The position numbers and the translations under genes were made by a program. 64,000 bases of DNA from Acanthornis magna (lineage: Eukaryota > Chordata > Aves > Passeriformes > Acanthizidae): the NCBI GenBank assembly GCA_036785705.1, contig JAWUZG010000001.1, positions 7,502,001-7,566,000 of the forward strand. Reading direction: 5' to 3'. Under the pieces are notes generated by a model, which was not told the origin of the DNA, did not search any database, and saw nothing but the letters and a program-made list of their open reading frames with translations. Below, piece after piece: positions 34,943 through 49,263 of this stretch; positions within the stretch are counted from its first letter, which is position 1, and every line of letters begins with the position of its first letter.

Positions 34943-37900
34943 TAATACCTACTTAGTAATTTTTTGTCTTAAAAAAATCTTATTGACTTGTGCACATAAT
35001 TCAACAAAATTTGGGCCTAAGTAGCCATGGGATGGCAGAGAATTTCATCCTCTCTAATCTGCCTCAGCTTTTCTTATCCTTGTTCACATTATATTAGGAA
35101 TTAATTTCAGATGCAATGAGCCGTTTACTCTGACAAACTCAGTGCCAAAGAGGCTTAATCTAAAAATACATCTGAGTCTATAGTGCCTATTAATAGGATG
35201 CAAGTGTGATATGCAATGTAAAACATTTAGATTCTTCCTAATGCAACACAGATTTCAAATTGCATTGCTGGTACACTTTGAATGTCCATCATGATAAGCA
35301 AATATTTTTTTTAAAGTCCATGGGTGCTTGACTTCAATGAGTTTGCACCGAGTACAAGTCAGAACAGTACAGGCCCCAGGAGTTTTATGAGGCATGGCTT
35401 TCTACAAATATCTGTTTTTTATGTAACTCCACTGTTGACTACATGAAAAAAAATTAGTTTCAGAAAAGCCAAATCCTGTTTTCAAACACAGATCTACAGC
35501 CAGAAATAAAATATTAACTACGTTTTTTTTCATGCTCACTTACCACAATTGATTTCTTCTGTATAAAATGTAGTTTAAAACACATTTTAGACATTACAAA
35601 AGATATGAAGACTTAAAAGAATTTTTCATTAAATCATCCAATTCAATTAGGCAATTACAAAGGCATTTTTTACATTAAATAACGTATTTTTGAAAAATAT
35701 GAAAATACAGTCATGCTCTTTTATTTTATGAATGACACTTATTTATTGAAATTGTATTGATATTTTTTGTTTATTTCAAATAAGCCCAGTTAAATTCCTA
35801 GAAAAGATGTAGAATTGAAAGAAAATGCTTTCTATTCAAACAAAAATTGTCTCGGCTAACAGGGTGTTACACTGAAACCACTGTAGTTATGTTGATCTAC
35901 ATAGCCAGGGATCTTGGTTTTATAAACAATTTGAGTCTTGCTTTTACTAATAGTATATATGCTCAGTTTCAAAAGGGATACTCACACTTGACATGAAACA
36001 CATGTGGAAATACTTGAGATACAAAAATAGCAATAGACAGAATCACTTTAGTATGTGATATAAATGGTCAGATTCTGGAAATATGTTGGTATTCTTTGCA
36101 CCTAATAAACAGACAATAGACACTTGATGCTGCCACGTTGGCTATTTCATTCTCTTAAACTGGAAAAGAAGCAGTTGCTAGTCTTTCTGATGAAGCAGAA
36201 AAAGAATATCTCCGGTGTTATTGAAAAATTGTAATAAAGGAAAGAATTGCCACATAAGAAATGAGGGCATTGATGGAGTGCTGTGAGATTCTGTCTTGAT
36301 TAAATAAACTGATGTTTGAAGAATTATATGCCAGCCTATGTAGAGTAACTGGAAATTTGTGTTCTTAATACTGATTATATTTTTAATGTCATAGGGTATT
36401 TATAGAAGAATTAAAAACTTCAGCATAAACTTAGGTTAACATTAATTAGCTTATGTTTCCCCTGTAAAAAGAATATTCCTGGGGCACATTTTTCTGAAAC
36501 ATTGGCCTGGCCTTTTGCTTTCTGGTAAATTTATTTACAGGTAGGTTTTAGTGAATTATACTCTTAGTCCTTTCTTAAATCATGTCTTCATTCAGCTATG
36601 GATTTTAGAGGGTGAATAAAATGATTCAACTTTTGTAGATAGAACTAGATCTCCATTCCAAGTTAGTAATCATTTCCACCACTGTTCCACTGTGAACTGG
36701 TTTCCTCCAGAGGGTGTCCCGCTAGCAGTTTGTGGAGAATTCTGTTAGAATAAGACTGGAGAGATCTCTATAGAATGAGTTCACAGGAACAGAGATACTG
36801 GAAGAAAGGATTTGTGTAGTTGGATGGGCAGGTCCCTTCTCTGTTCAACCACATGAACAGGACATCAAGTCCTGCTTCGCATCTCCCATGAAATTCAGAG
36901 AGCACTGAAATAATGGAGATTATTTTTGTCCATGTGGCTATGCCTACATTAGTAAATCAGCACAGTGGTTTTACAGAGTGCAGTTAGTGCTGGTGGTGTG
37001 GTGTCCACACCACACTCATTTCAAGGGTTATATTTCAGCATCCCTCTTGTCTGGTCTCATGCCCTCAATGTGCTGATTGGAGTACATTATCATCTTCAAG
37101 GAATTTCTCTTCTGGCTTCCTTTGCTCTGTAAAGAATCCAGTTTTCATGCTTTGAGGCCATTCTCTGTGCCAACTATGGCACTATAATTGAGGCAGCCAG
37201 GATATTTCCTACAAAAATATGTTGCTGATAATGATCAGAATGAGAATATTAGATACACCCTTCATTTCCATTTTCTACACTAAACTATTGGAGTCTTGGT
37301 AGCATCAGAATTGGCATGATGTTAGACAGTGCAGAATAAACCATATGGGACAATTCTGAAACATAAAAGTCATGATGTTGAACCATTAAGGTACTGCTGG
37401 TGGTTTGAATTAAAATGAATAATGAATACAGTTTGGAGTAGAAGTATGCGAGCAGCACTTTTTTCTTTGTTACTTACTGACATGTGATGACTTTCTTGAT
37501 TTGCTTGTAAAAATAGAGAGTTCAACTTTGAATTAGCTCTTTATTTCTCTCTTCATATCATCAACATCTATTGGTCAGCATGGTAGGAATAGAAGAATAG
37601 GTGGTGGAATGTTCTGTTCCAAAGGACATATGCAAGTCCTTAAGAAGCATATTTAGGCCTACACTGTACTATTTAGACACAACCCATATGTAGGGTGTGG
37701 TATGGATCCGGACAAGACTGCAGTTTCTTGGCACCTAAAGTACTTGGTTTACATTGGCCCTATACAGTTTCCAGATTTCTTGGAAATTCTCCTGCAGTTC
37801 ATACTGATCTGGATGAGGAAGAACATCTGGAGATATTAATCCATGCACTCATGCGAGCTTCATGGCTGAAAACATAGCTACATGCCCACTTCCTCAGGGA

Positions 37901-40900
37901 AGAGCTGGTACATTTTAATGATTACTGCAAAACCAGTTCTTGTTCATTCATCATAAACCACGTTGCTGCTCCTTTACAAACCTGCTGTGCAAGCACTGCT
38001 CTTCAATATTTCTTCTCTCAGAAGACCATTGGGACATACCTGTGCCCATTCAGCAGCCCAGCAAGGTCATCCTCACTCAGGAGAGGCCTCCAATGAAAAC
38101 CAGTGAAGCAGTAATACAGTAGGGCCTTAAAACATTTTGGGAATTGATTTTCAGAGAATTTTATTACTCTTCTGTCTTCTATTGAGGTAGTTTTTAAAGT
38201 ACAGTAAGTACATTGAGCAAAATATCTTTATGTGATCTGTACGTGCTCTATGTCTCTCATTGTTTAGCTTTTTAGCCTCTACTTTCAGCATGATAGTGGA
38301 AATATTCATAAAACTTGGACCATAACATGTGCCATGTAAGCATTATGCACTGTCCTGCAACAGGGGAAGAGGGGGGATGGGCACAGATAGCTCCTGTCAA
38401 ATTATTTAGGAATTCCCAAACTTAACTTCAACATTTCCTGTCACCAAGGAGGCCCTAAAACCAGGAATCAATAAACCAGATTATTCTGCCAGTTACACTT
38501 ATAATTAGGAGGAACTTCTTTAAGATTGAAACTGAATACTTGAGTTGAGCTCTGTGGTCAACAGTCAGCATGCCCTGTATAAATCCTGTGTGTTTCTATC
38601 TAAATTTTTGGTCTATATTTGTACACGTGTCTACTTGTCATATACTGTAATTGAATATTACCCTCCTGTAGTCTATGACAAAACAGACAGTTAAATAATA
38701 TTTTTTGCATTTTTTAATGCTGCTGATTTAGAGGCTCTCTCATTTCGGTCTAGTGAAAGTCACACAAAAGTGTGAAATGAACATTACCTTGGAAATAAAA
38801 TGGAAGAGCCATCCCCTTCCAGTTGAGGGGAGACTGATCTGTATAAACCTTCAAAATATAAACACTGGAAATTGCAGCATCCTCATTGATGAAGGATCAT
38901 TGTTAACCATTCAAGCAATGATTGTTGCTAAATAAATTAAACATAGAACTCAGTGAAATAAGATTATGCATAAAGTACTTACTGTAGGTTTACTTATGCT
39001 CAGTGTTTTCCAGAATAAACAATGAAGTTTGTTATTACAATACTAAAGTATGTAATGAGCCAAGTCATTTTACCTTACAAGAAATGGGAGCTAGACGTCA
39101 CATCTAAGACACATTTTTCAGCCAGCAGTGTTTTTTTTGGTCAGGAATCATGTATTGATTAATGTGTTAAATTGCTGAACCGTTAATTGATTCTTTTTTT
39201 TTTCCTAATTACACAACCTTCCAGTCAGCTATGACTCACATCAACTCAACAAAATCAGCTATTTTTACATACCTCTGCTGAATAAGAAGATTTTCAGAGA
39301 GAAAACCTATCACATACATCAGCCAGCTACCATTTTTAATGTATCATCCTTACTGCATGAGTTTGTTCATTTTTAAGTAAATATGTATCAATATTAATAC
39401 CACTCTGTTTAAAAGATTCATGGAGTTTTAAGGGGTTACCTACAGATCAAGTCTGAAAAATCTTAAACAATAATTTTGTATATGATCTATTACTGCAGTC
39501 TGAGCTATCTTTTAGAAAGATCCAGTTTCTTTCCCAGAAAGTATCATGTTTCAATTCTACATGTGAAAATGACAGAGAATCTTCAAAGTCACAGAATGCA
39601 TATTGTCAATGGGAAATTGCCATTCTTGTTCAAAAGTATCATTCTTATTTTTAGTTCAGAATAGACTTTTTAATAAAAAGGAAATACAAACATAATTTTC
39701 TGGATTAAAAACAACAAGCAAAAAATTCAACCAATACAAAAACTTCTATTTCATTGCTTAATTTCTTTCTTCTGTGACAAAATAAAAGCATATGATACTG
39801 TGACATCTCAGAACAGAATTAAACACAAAAGGCTCACATTTTCACCTCTGCTCAATGCTTGAGTTCACAGTTACAGTGCAAATTGGACCTATGACCTTTC
39901 CTTACTTCCTTGAGCTCACCCCTCTTGGGTTTCTGGCTGTTAGGTATTGCTTAGCTTAATACAGACTCACACAATTCTTTGCTAAATCTGGGTCATGGTA
40001 CCGAGGATCATTTTCTGAATAGATCTATCTTAACTTCAAACCCTTCAGTCTGCTCCCTTTAGCCAGATATCTTCCTTCAAGTTAAAAATCATGTATTTAG
40101 AAGAATACCCTAGCTCAAAACTCATTAAGCAGACTGTGTGCATTTTCAGACCATAAGATATTTTCCTGCCTTCCAAGGTGGAACCCAACAAACAAGTTGC
40201 CTACAGGCTCTTACAGTTTGTGCAGCCTTTTGCCCTTGTATGCCAGCCTTGGAAAAAACAATGTTTTCAGCCACATAGAAAAAGAGGCAAAGTCTAATTC
40301 GGTGCTTTATCTTCTAGGCATGTTTTTGACAAGTCTTGGCAGTCAGTGTTACATGTTTCTTCCTGATGCTTTCATGCACTGCATCTGTAAAATGGATATT
40401 TCTCAAAAATCATTATAAATTAATCTGAAATCACATTGATAAAAAAGCCAACAAGGCCTCATATCATCACATTGCTGCCCTGGCACACCTCATGTGCTGT
40501 GTCCATTAAACTGTGCTTATTGATACTTGGAATATTCCTCTGGAAGAGCTCTCATCTGTTTGAGGCCGAGACACGTGTTGTTACCTTCATAAAAAGCTGA
40601 TCTATGTGATCACATTTTATGAAAAGGTTACCTTCCTAGAACTCCTAGACTGATATAACAATCTGTTGATGCCTCAGCTGTCTACAACATAGATCTTTAG
40701 AAATTATGGTCTTCAGACCACTTCCAACATGCAAAGCTTTTTTTTTTCTAAGGGGAATTTAAGATCTTTCTCTTGAACATAAAAGTGTTCCATTACACTT
40801 TAGTTTTGTGCAGTTGCCATGGCCTGAAATTCTGATCTTATTCAGTAGCTCACAAAAGCAACTGATTTTGGAAAATGTGAAGAAAATAATTCCCATTTAA

Positions 40901-43749
40901 AAACAGAAGAAACCCCACCAAAACTGTTTTAGCTACATAAAGAATTAAATAACAGGATGTACATACAGGTTATACTGTAAGAGTCATGGAACCGTAAATG
41001 GATAGAGGACCTAATTTTCAATATAAACTTATGGACTTAGGCTATATATGCTGTGATAAAAGTCAACTGTGTAGGCTGGAAGGAGGTCAGAATGTTTTCT
41101 GACAGATTAATCTATCCAGAAACAACCAAGTTTTAAACCAGGGACCAGATCAGTCTGAGAATATCTTCAGGAGCAATGTTAGATAATTTTTGGAAGCTGA
41201 ATGCAATGGACACGGCTGTCTCCAAGACCTGAAGTTTCTTCTTAGCTCTTGGAGGCTGAGAAAGGAATACTCATAAAAGATGCACAAAGTTTCTCAAGCA
41301 TAAGAAAACTAATGTAATTCTCCATTTTTACCTGATATAGACATAAATATATGTACAATTGATCATAATAGAAGTAATGGCTTATTGTATTTAAAAATGG
41401 ACTGTGTAACTTGCCATAAATATTCTTTAGCCAATTTGAACTTTACAAGTTGGGATTTGGCTAGTTTGTGAGCACTTCATATTTAGACTGTCCTATTCAG
41501 ACTTGCCAAAATGCATGTTTACCTGCTGGCAATGTGTTTTACTTTCTGTCAAAATATGAGATCCTGTAGAGGTAAGAAAGCACTTTCCTAGGCATCAGAA
41601 GTCTCTTGAAGATTTTTAGAACTTCTGGGCCTTATTTCCCTTTTGCAAACAATGGAATAAAACAGGCAGATCTCCATGGCAACGAGTGGAAGAGAGGCAG
41701 CCCCATCTGGAGATGTGGAAATGGATGTGATTGCAATAGCAACACAAAACTGCTGGACTTAACTAATGTCCAAAAAAAATGCTGCCAATAACTTCTAAAA
41801 ATTGATGACTCTCCATTACCATTTCTCCTGTCTCCATTCACTGCTATCCCTCTCCCTGAAAAAGGCTTGAGAGAACACAAAATGGTCAGATAATTCAAAG
41901 GCCAACACTTCTTGTTTTATGTACTCATAGAATAAAATACAGACAGACAGCAAAATCCATCTCTATAATCATCCAAGACCTACTCCATTATGCTTTTATT
42001 GTATCTAATGTTTTATTAATGATACATCTGACATGATAAAAACACCTATCTATAATTTGGGAGTCACTGTGTGAGGGTGCAGAATGGTCTAAGGGACAAT
42101 GTCAGATAGGACTGAGTGCCTTCAAGACCCACATATGAAAACCATCAAAACATTTGAGCTTCTAGTCAAATGCAGATTATAAAAGTCAAATTTAATATCT
42201 GGAAATCCATGTGCTGCCAGAGATCTGAACAGGTGTCAAAACTGCAAAGACACTTTTTTAAGACTTTGGAACTATGACAGAGGCTCTGGTAACACACAAA
42301 GATACAATGGCGCACACAGCATTTGCTGTCTAAATGCAATTATTGCATTGCTACACATCTTTGGCTCCTATTAGCGGTACATTGTACAGCTTCCACAAAG
42401 TTTCTCATAGGTGGTTTCTGAATGCGTGTTTTAGGAATTGTGAAATTGGTGCTGTGTATCTTCAACTATATATAAGAAAGTTGGTTTGTGCTTGAGAATC
42501 AATAGACAACTAGAAAAGTAGCAACTCACTTCACACTTTGGATTGTGACAGATATTCATATTCATAAAGCTGAAAATACCTTAGATTCCACTGGGTGTCT
42601 CCTTCTTTAAAAAATTGCATCCATAAATTACAGTCTTGGATTAATAAAAGAAATAAATTAAAAGAGTGATCTAATGCTCCTTGTTATCTCCTGTTTGCAT
42701 CTTTTTCCTACTCTATACAGTGATGTAATATTTCTTGTTTAATCATTTCATACTTCAAAATGGAACTGCTTTTATTCTGTGCTTAAAATGGTCAAATAAG
42801 AAAGTTTTATCCTGAAGGAACAGTCTACCCAAAGAAATAATTTGTGATTTACCTCTTTTATTTTCTGCACAATTTTTGAGGAGTAAGAGGCTTCTAAATG
42901 GAAAGCAGACTATATCTCTGAAGTGGCTGTTCATTAGCTGATTATTAAGGAAACTCTTAAGATTTTTATAAGGTAAACCATTTGGCAGTGCATTAGGTTC
43001 AATGGGTTACTTAAGTCAGTGGGAAAAGTCCAGTATATGAGAAGTGAAAAAACGCAGTTTAAAACCCTGTCTTGAAAAATTCATCATCATCCTTGCTTGA
43101 GAAAGATGGACATCTGGGAAGATGTCCCCACAAAAACTTGGTGGAAATTTTATGTAGGTTTGAGTGATTTCTTCATCTAGTCTTTAATGTTATTCACATT
43201 GAGAGATGGAGAAAAACAGTAGTGTTCAATCCATCCAGCAGCATATTCTCATGTAATATGATTGTTGCATTTTCATTCCAAATTAATGTTCTAGAGCATT
43301 CTCCATTTCCTGACTAGGACATTAAAGGAGCTAGAAATATCATTTAATCCATGTATGAATTAAAGCTGTTAATCCAGTTATTAGCTGAAAATTTGGGCTC
43401 AACTGTGATGTAAAGCTAATCTGAATGTATTTACCTGATAGTTAATTAAAATTAGAGCATATTATTTTCAAAAAAAATGCATAAACTGGCTCAGAAACTG
43501 AGTTTCAGGTAGCTCCATATTTCACCTATGTTTGCAATGTCTGAGATCATTATAGGCCAAATCAACATACACGTTAATATGCCTATGAAGAATGTTCCAC
43601 CCATTCTTGACAAATATTTCAATGACATATGACAGCACATTAATTGTTAGGTGGCAGGGATTTCATTAGTAGGACATCCACATGTAGGTCAAAAGGACAA
43701 AAAAACTGTACATGAGCAAGCAATGAATGATTGCAGCCCAGACAAACAA
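34943..43749. other. Unique AT-rich non-coding DNA
   Basis: Nearly 9 kb with no gene or recognisable transposon. It includes a short perfect hairpin at 36996-37015 and several T-runs and A-runs under 15 bases. All open frames are below 90 codons and show no protein family. Confidence 0.5.
36996..37015. repeat. Perfect 9-bp inverted repeat with 2-nt centre
   Basis: GTGTGGTGT at 36996-37004 pairs exactly with ACACCACAC at 37007-37015 across CC. It is near-palindromic and in unique sequence. The AACCACA/TGTGGT words resemble RUNX-type sites, but no function can be claimed. Confidence 0.75.
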
Positions 43750-43832
43750 AAATTCCTGGGCTGCATCCAGAGCACTTTTATATGATCTTTTAGGTGCCTT
43801 CCAACCTAAACCATTCCAGGATCTTATGACAA
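43750..43832 (+). mobile_element. CR1 LINE tail scrap, internally deleted
   Basis: 'ATGATCTTTTAGGTGCCTTCC' is followed by 'AACCTAAACCATTCCAGGAT' at about 43782-43823. That is the CR1 3' end in plus orientation, with a decayed octamer. Directly upstream, 'CCTGGGCTGCATCCAGAGC' (43756-43774) resembles a CR1 segment normally several hundred bases further from the tail. This suggests a large internal deletion. The fragment is short, so confidence for the upstream piece is low. Confidence 0.65.
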
Positions 43833-45396
43833 GACTGAAAGGCATTACTACATGCATATACATATAAAATCAATGTGCTGCACTGCTTGTTCTGCATGTT
43901 TGGATACTGCAATGCCCATTTACAATGCTTATTTCAAACTGCAGTAGCTCAGTGTCCACCTGTGAAGGACCATGACTCAGTACCAGGTGTCATCTCAGGT
44001 GGTGTTAATGCTTACATGCTGCTCATCTTTAGAAGTTATTTTTCATTCCCAGCACCTGCATCCACAGATGTCTAGCCAGTAAATAATTTTTGTTCATCCC
44101 ACACAGGATGACTTGAAAAATGTGTTATTGTAAGCAAGTTCCAGAATAAGCATAATACTTTCCTGAAAGTGGATTTTGTAGTCATCCCAGGGAATTGAGA
44201 TACAAAAAAATGTACTAGTCTGGATTTCATGAGAGGACAAAGAATGTTTCTGAGGTGCATACTATAATTCTGCTTTCTGTTTCCCTGCAGATACCTTTAC
44301 AGATAAATAAAAACGTATGTTACAGCTGCATGATACACTCTTGGTTCACTAAATAAATCTAGTTTAGGTTTATTTAACTTATAAAGTATAGGTTTAGTAC
44401 AGGAAATATAGGGTTTTTCACATAGTGTATGGACACCTAAATGGCAAAGAATGCTTTACACAAGATGCATTTCTAAATTAACTTCTTGGGACAGAAGATT
44501 GGTCTAGACACCAATGGTACTCCGATGATTTTAATTCACCTTCTCTTGTTTATTCCTGGTCTTCTTTAAAACAGATTCCAATCACTGAGCCAAAAAATGT
44601 ATCAAAAGACATCAGGGTACTAAAATCAAAAGCTAAATATTTATCTGGTTTTCATTCAATTAAATGCTTCTTTCCTCCAAGGGAAAAAAAAAGGAGGAAA
44701 AAAAAAAGATAAAAAATAGCAAGATTCAAAGAAAAACAGTAAAAATGAAAGTAGAGAATTTCCTTTTATTCACAAAATTAGTGGGACTGTGATTGCCTTT
44801 TTCTTTTCTCCCAAGCAGCCTTCTTTCAGACAGTATGGAAAACTAGAATTGAAAGAAGACATTTCACAGACATTTGGGAGACACTGTGAAAATGCAATGA
44901 ATCCTTATTGACAATGTTGCATCTCATACTTGAACAACTATTGAGAGTTTGATTCAGATCCTTGTTCTGAATCCAGCAGAGTACATTCCATTTGCATGCC
45001 AAAAAGGTATTTATTGGGTGTCAATAGCAATGAGGTATAGCATGTCCTCCTTTAATGTGAGCATGTAAAATAACTGCTTTGATATTTTAAGCGAGGATCA
45101 GAAAATAGGGTTGATTTCTTTGCTCAGTGTTTAAGACATTCATGTGTAAAGTAGTATCCTTTCTTTTCTGGGATAGCCTATCATATAGAGGCTGAAGGTT
45201 TTTTTCCTGCATAGTGGAAGATAAATGGATAAAACATCCCTTAGACTAAGGAAAGATTATTCATCTACGATATTATAGCTAAGTGACATACTGCTTTAAT
45301 ACAACAGTATTAGAACTCTTATTGAGGAATAGGTGATGACTTACTCTTTGCTCCTCTTGAACCAAAAAAAGAAAAAAATAGTCCAAATGTGGATTT

Positions 45397-45421
45397 TTCT
45401 TTTTTTTTTCTTTTTTTTTTA
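45397..45421. repeat. T-rich low-complexity tract
   Basis: T-runs broken by single C bases. Simple sequence only. Confidence 0.8.
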
Positions 45422-48400
45422 ATTAATGTATGGTTTAACCGTATGACTGGCAAGTAAACTACTGACAAATAAAGTGATCCCCACCCTGATATAAAGGCAA
45501 AACCCCAGCATGCTGCTACTCAGAAAACTGCTCTGTAAAATCTGCGTTATAAGGGTCTGTATTTATTGCCTTGGGAACAGCAGAGAAAGTTTTCTTAGGT
45601 ATTTCCTAAGCGTCAGTCCTGGAAGCCGTGAGAGCTGCTTTGATTTCTTTCTGGCTTATACAATAACAAAAGTATTAAAGACCCTGTCAAGCCAGGTCTA
45701 CTGGGAGCGCCTTCCTGTCTTCGGTTTCTGCCTCTACTTTAAAGGAGGAAAGTATAAAACTGAGGGTAGAATACGGTGTTGCAGCTGAAAACTTGCTCAG
45801 ATCCTCAGACTGTGAAACAAAACATGACTCATTTTTCCATAGACATTCACTCTTCAATGTTTCACTGAAGACCAAAAGCTCATTTTTGTTACTAATATCT
45901 TCATCTCTAAATTATTATGAACAGGTACATTAAGTTTTAAAAGTAACATTTTCTGATATTTTAGTATGATGATTCATACATCAAATACTACCTGAAAAAA
46001 GCCTATCTGTAAGCCTAATGACTGCAAGAAGTAGAATATCATCATAAATATTTTTATTAGTGGTTCATAGGTCATAAATACATCACTTATTTTTGTCATT
46101 TATGTGTACTATGATTTCAAGGGTCCTTTAAGGATCATTAGATGGTCAAAAGTATAATCTTAATCACCAGTAGTGCTAAACAGAACTTAGAGGTTGCACA
46201 AGAACCCAGACACAGCCCATGACGAACATCTCATGCAGAGAATAATGTGAACGCACCAAGGTGCCTGCTGTGGTCTGGAACAATGAAACAAATCTGAGGA
46301 ATGTGATGTCCTTCCGTTCACATCACACAACAGAAGGAATTCAAGCCCAGAACAAAAGGTGATAAGCAGCAAAGAAAACCAGAGAGGACAAGTGTGCAAG
46401 GGGAATATCGAGGTGACTCAAGGGACGGGATGAGAATGAAAATTACCAATAAGGGAGAGATATTATACCTGACTAGATCCAGAAGGATTAGGAGATTGAC
46501 AAAGGTAGCCAGACTGTAGAGGAAGAGCAAGATATTGAAAGTGAGGGGAAAATCTCCCAACATGTATATTTGGGTAAAATTTGCTTTTACAACTGTATCT
46601 TACATATACTGCCATGAGTAGTCAGAAACAGTCAGGCTTGAGGTTTAGTCTGACTGAAAAGCTCTGGCATAAGTGGCTAATATAAAATTAATTATCACCA
46701 TGTCTCATTTGAGGTGATGCCTTGATACTTTCAGGTCAACTGAACAGTGATTTCCTTCTGCCTGTGTCAGTAGACCTTGCCCTGGGAAGAATGTTGATTC
46801 ACAAAATTGCTGCAGCCTAAGACATCTCATGTCTTCCTACTTTTTTAATATGTTTTAGGTCAATTGAATAGAATACATCAGTAACCCACAGTACACCAAA
46901 ACATGCACTGAAGTTGGAAAGCAGATTGAGTTCTTTGAAGGGAATGTAAATGCAGTCATGTTGGAATAAAAGTACCTGCTAAAGCGCTCTAGGAAAAATG
47001 TGTTTTGCTTTTCATTCTTTCTCCTTTCCATTGTCCAGTTTCCCAAAGTTATTACATTTGTTATCTGCATTATCAACAGTTGTTAAAATAGACACATAGG
47101 AATGGAATTTATCATGCTCTCAATTCCCTACAAGAATTAAACAATGTGTAATACTTAGGTTTTTTCCAGGGACTTTGTCATTCTGATATCAACATTAAAC
47201 CATCTGAATTAATAGATATGCAATCTAAAATGGATTTGTAGGATAAACACATCATCTATCAAAGTTTAAAATTTGCATTAGGAACCCTTACATGTACATG
47301 ACAAACAATTCTTCCATGTGCGTTGGAAGTCAAAAGTGTAAACTTCATCTGTTTTTTTAAGAAAACTTTTGCTTTTTCAGAGTCAACACAGGAGAGTACT
47401 CGACACAGAAGATATTGGTATTTATGATCTCTTCCACCTATTTTTATACAAATATGAACTCAGTAATCATAAACAATCTTATAATTCTTTTCTCGTTTAT
47501 TCCAGCTTTATGAAAATCTGCTTCCATGGAATTTTGTAAAACAAATTAATTATATTGGCACTAAGTCCTAGAAACATGGCAAACCATCTCACTCCTTCCT
47601 GAGATCTGATACACCTAGATATCCTCATCGGTCTAATTTCTTAGCAACAAAAAATTTAGTTAATTTCTTTGTCATTTTTCATCATTCTTGACATAGTTTC
47701 TTTATAAGAGAAAGAAACATACCCTATATGAACATTTAAAGCAGAAAAATACACTGAAATTGCACAATTTCTTGAAAGTTAAGATTCTCAGCCACTGTAT
47801 TACTACTTTTTAGTACTAAAGTATAGTTTCCCCTTGTCATATTTCTATTCACTTTTTCCATGTTATCAGGATCAAGTCAACCTTCAACCACACAGAAATT
47901 TTAATTAGTTAAAGTGGTTTACTTTAGCATTTGCTTCTTTCAATGTTTAACCATTTCAAAGCAAAGGTATTACCTTGAATCTTAATGAACTATACATCCT
48001 ATTATTTTTCTTCTCCAGAAAAGAGTCACTTAGAACTGCAGGCTGCAATTTTACTGAAACTTGGATACATTAACCATGGTTGCATTTTGCATTATTATCC
48101 CTATAGAAAAGTTTATTATGAACTTTATAAAGAAAACCTTTCTTGTCTTTTTGTGCAGCTCTTGGCTTTATATAAAACCTTTAATTCCTGGACTTAGTGA
48201 ATCTTTGTAGTATAATCTTAAGCATTGATTTTTTATACTTGTAGGCTTTCCAAATTGCAAAGTAAAACACATTAACTTGAGCTCAAGCTAGTAACGACCA
48301 TAATTTAGATTAAATGCACCTTATTTCGAACCTCAGGTGAGGGAAGAATATGTACGTCCACCTCCTATTGCAAAGCTGATGAGTGGTAACTCATTAAGAT

Positions 48401-49242
48401 GCAATTAGTTTTGACTGTGTGGCAAGACCTGAGGCAATTCTTTCAAGCGGTACCTGGCAGTAACCCTCTGCATACCTCTTTAATTTCATAATTATTTGGA
48501 AAGAAACTAAAAAGGTATACTCAACAATGTTAAGCATAAATTGTAGAAATTTGTAAAATTTGTAAAATTGTAGAAACAATTCAGGAGTGGAAATTGAAGA
48601 GGACTATTTTTTTCAAAAGAGAATATATTTAGGGATTCATGGAGTAGAGCTGTCCTTTTCCCCTTTCCAGATATCTCCTTACGAAAACATGCACTTGTTA
48701 CAAGATATGGCATCATGCCACAGAACTCAATGATCTACTACTTATTTAGAAACAATTTAATATTTTATGTAGTAATCTTAGAAGAAATTACCTTATAAAG
48801 CCAAACCTTGTAACTTCAGTATAAAGCCTCTTACAATCCACTTTAAATATTCCGTGGAATCTGTAGCATGACTAGTTCATTTAGCTGTCCACGATGCAGA
48901 GCTGAGATTGATGCTCATCAGATTGATAGATTTTTCCAGTGATTTTAAAGGTTCTCATTTGGGGTACAATGTGAGGGGCTTAGGGGGATTGATTGTTTAA
49001 GATTGTGTTGTACCCTTACAAACTAACTTGATCTAATACTCTTTTTCTTAGCAGGATAAATCCCAATTGTTATAAGTGTGAAAGAATAGCGTATTGTTTC
49101 TCTATGGGTTTGTTGCCGTAAAAGTATGTAATTGTGCAATGACAGAACGGTAAAAATTGAGGAGAATTGCCTTTGGATTTGATGTGGGTAAACAATCGGA
49201 ACCCTTTCTTCTTGAACAAGGGATTTATTTGTTCTTTTGGGC

Positions 49243-49263
49243 TTTTTTTTTTTTTTTTTTTTT
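49243..49263. repeat. Poly-T run of 21
   Basis: Uninterrupted T-tract in unique sequence. No retroposon could be recognised on the minus strand upstream of it. Confidence 0.85.

Noticed and set aside
34258..35024. Open frames of 80-122 codons around the solo LTR
   Set aside because: They are inside or across the LTR edges. LTRs do not code here and no viral gene is present.
41672..41684. CTCCATGGCAACG resembling an RFX X-box
   Set aside because: Only one half matches the consensus well. A single site without conservation data is not supportable.
41925..41936. CTCATAGAATAA, resembling the start of a reverse-oriented CR1 tail
   Set aside because: It is not followed by the second octamer or the GGTTGGAAGG block, so it is a chance word.
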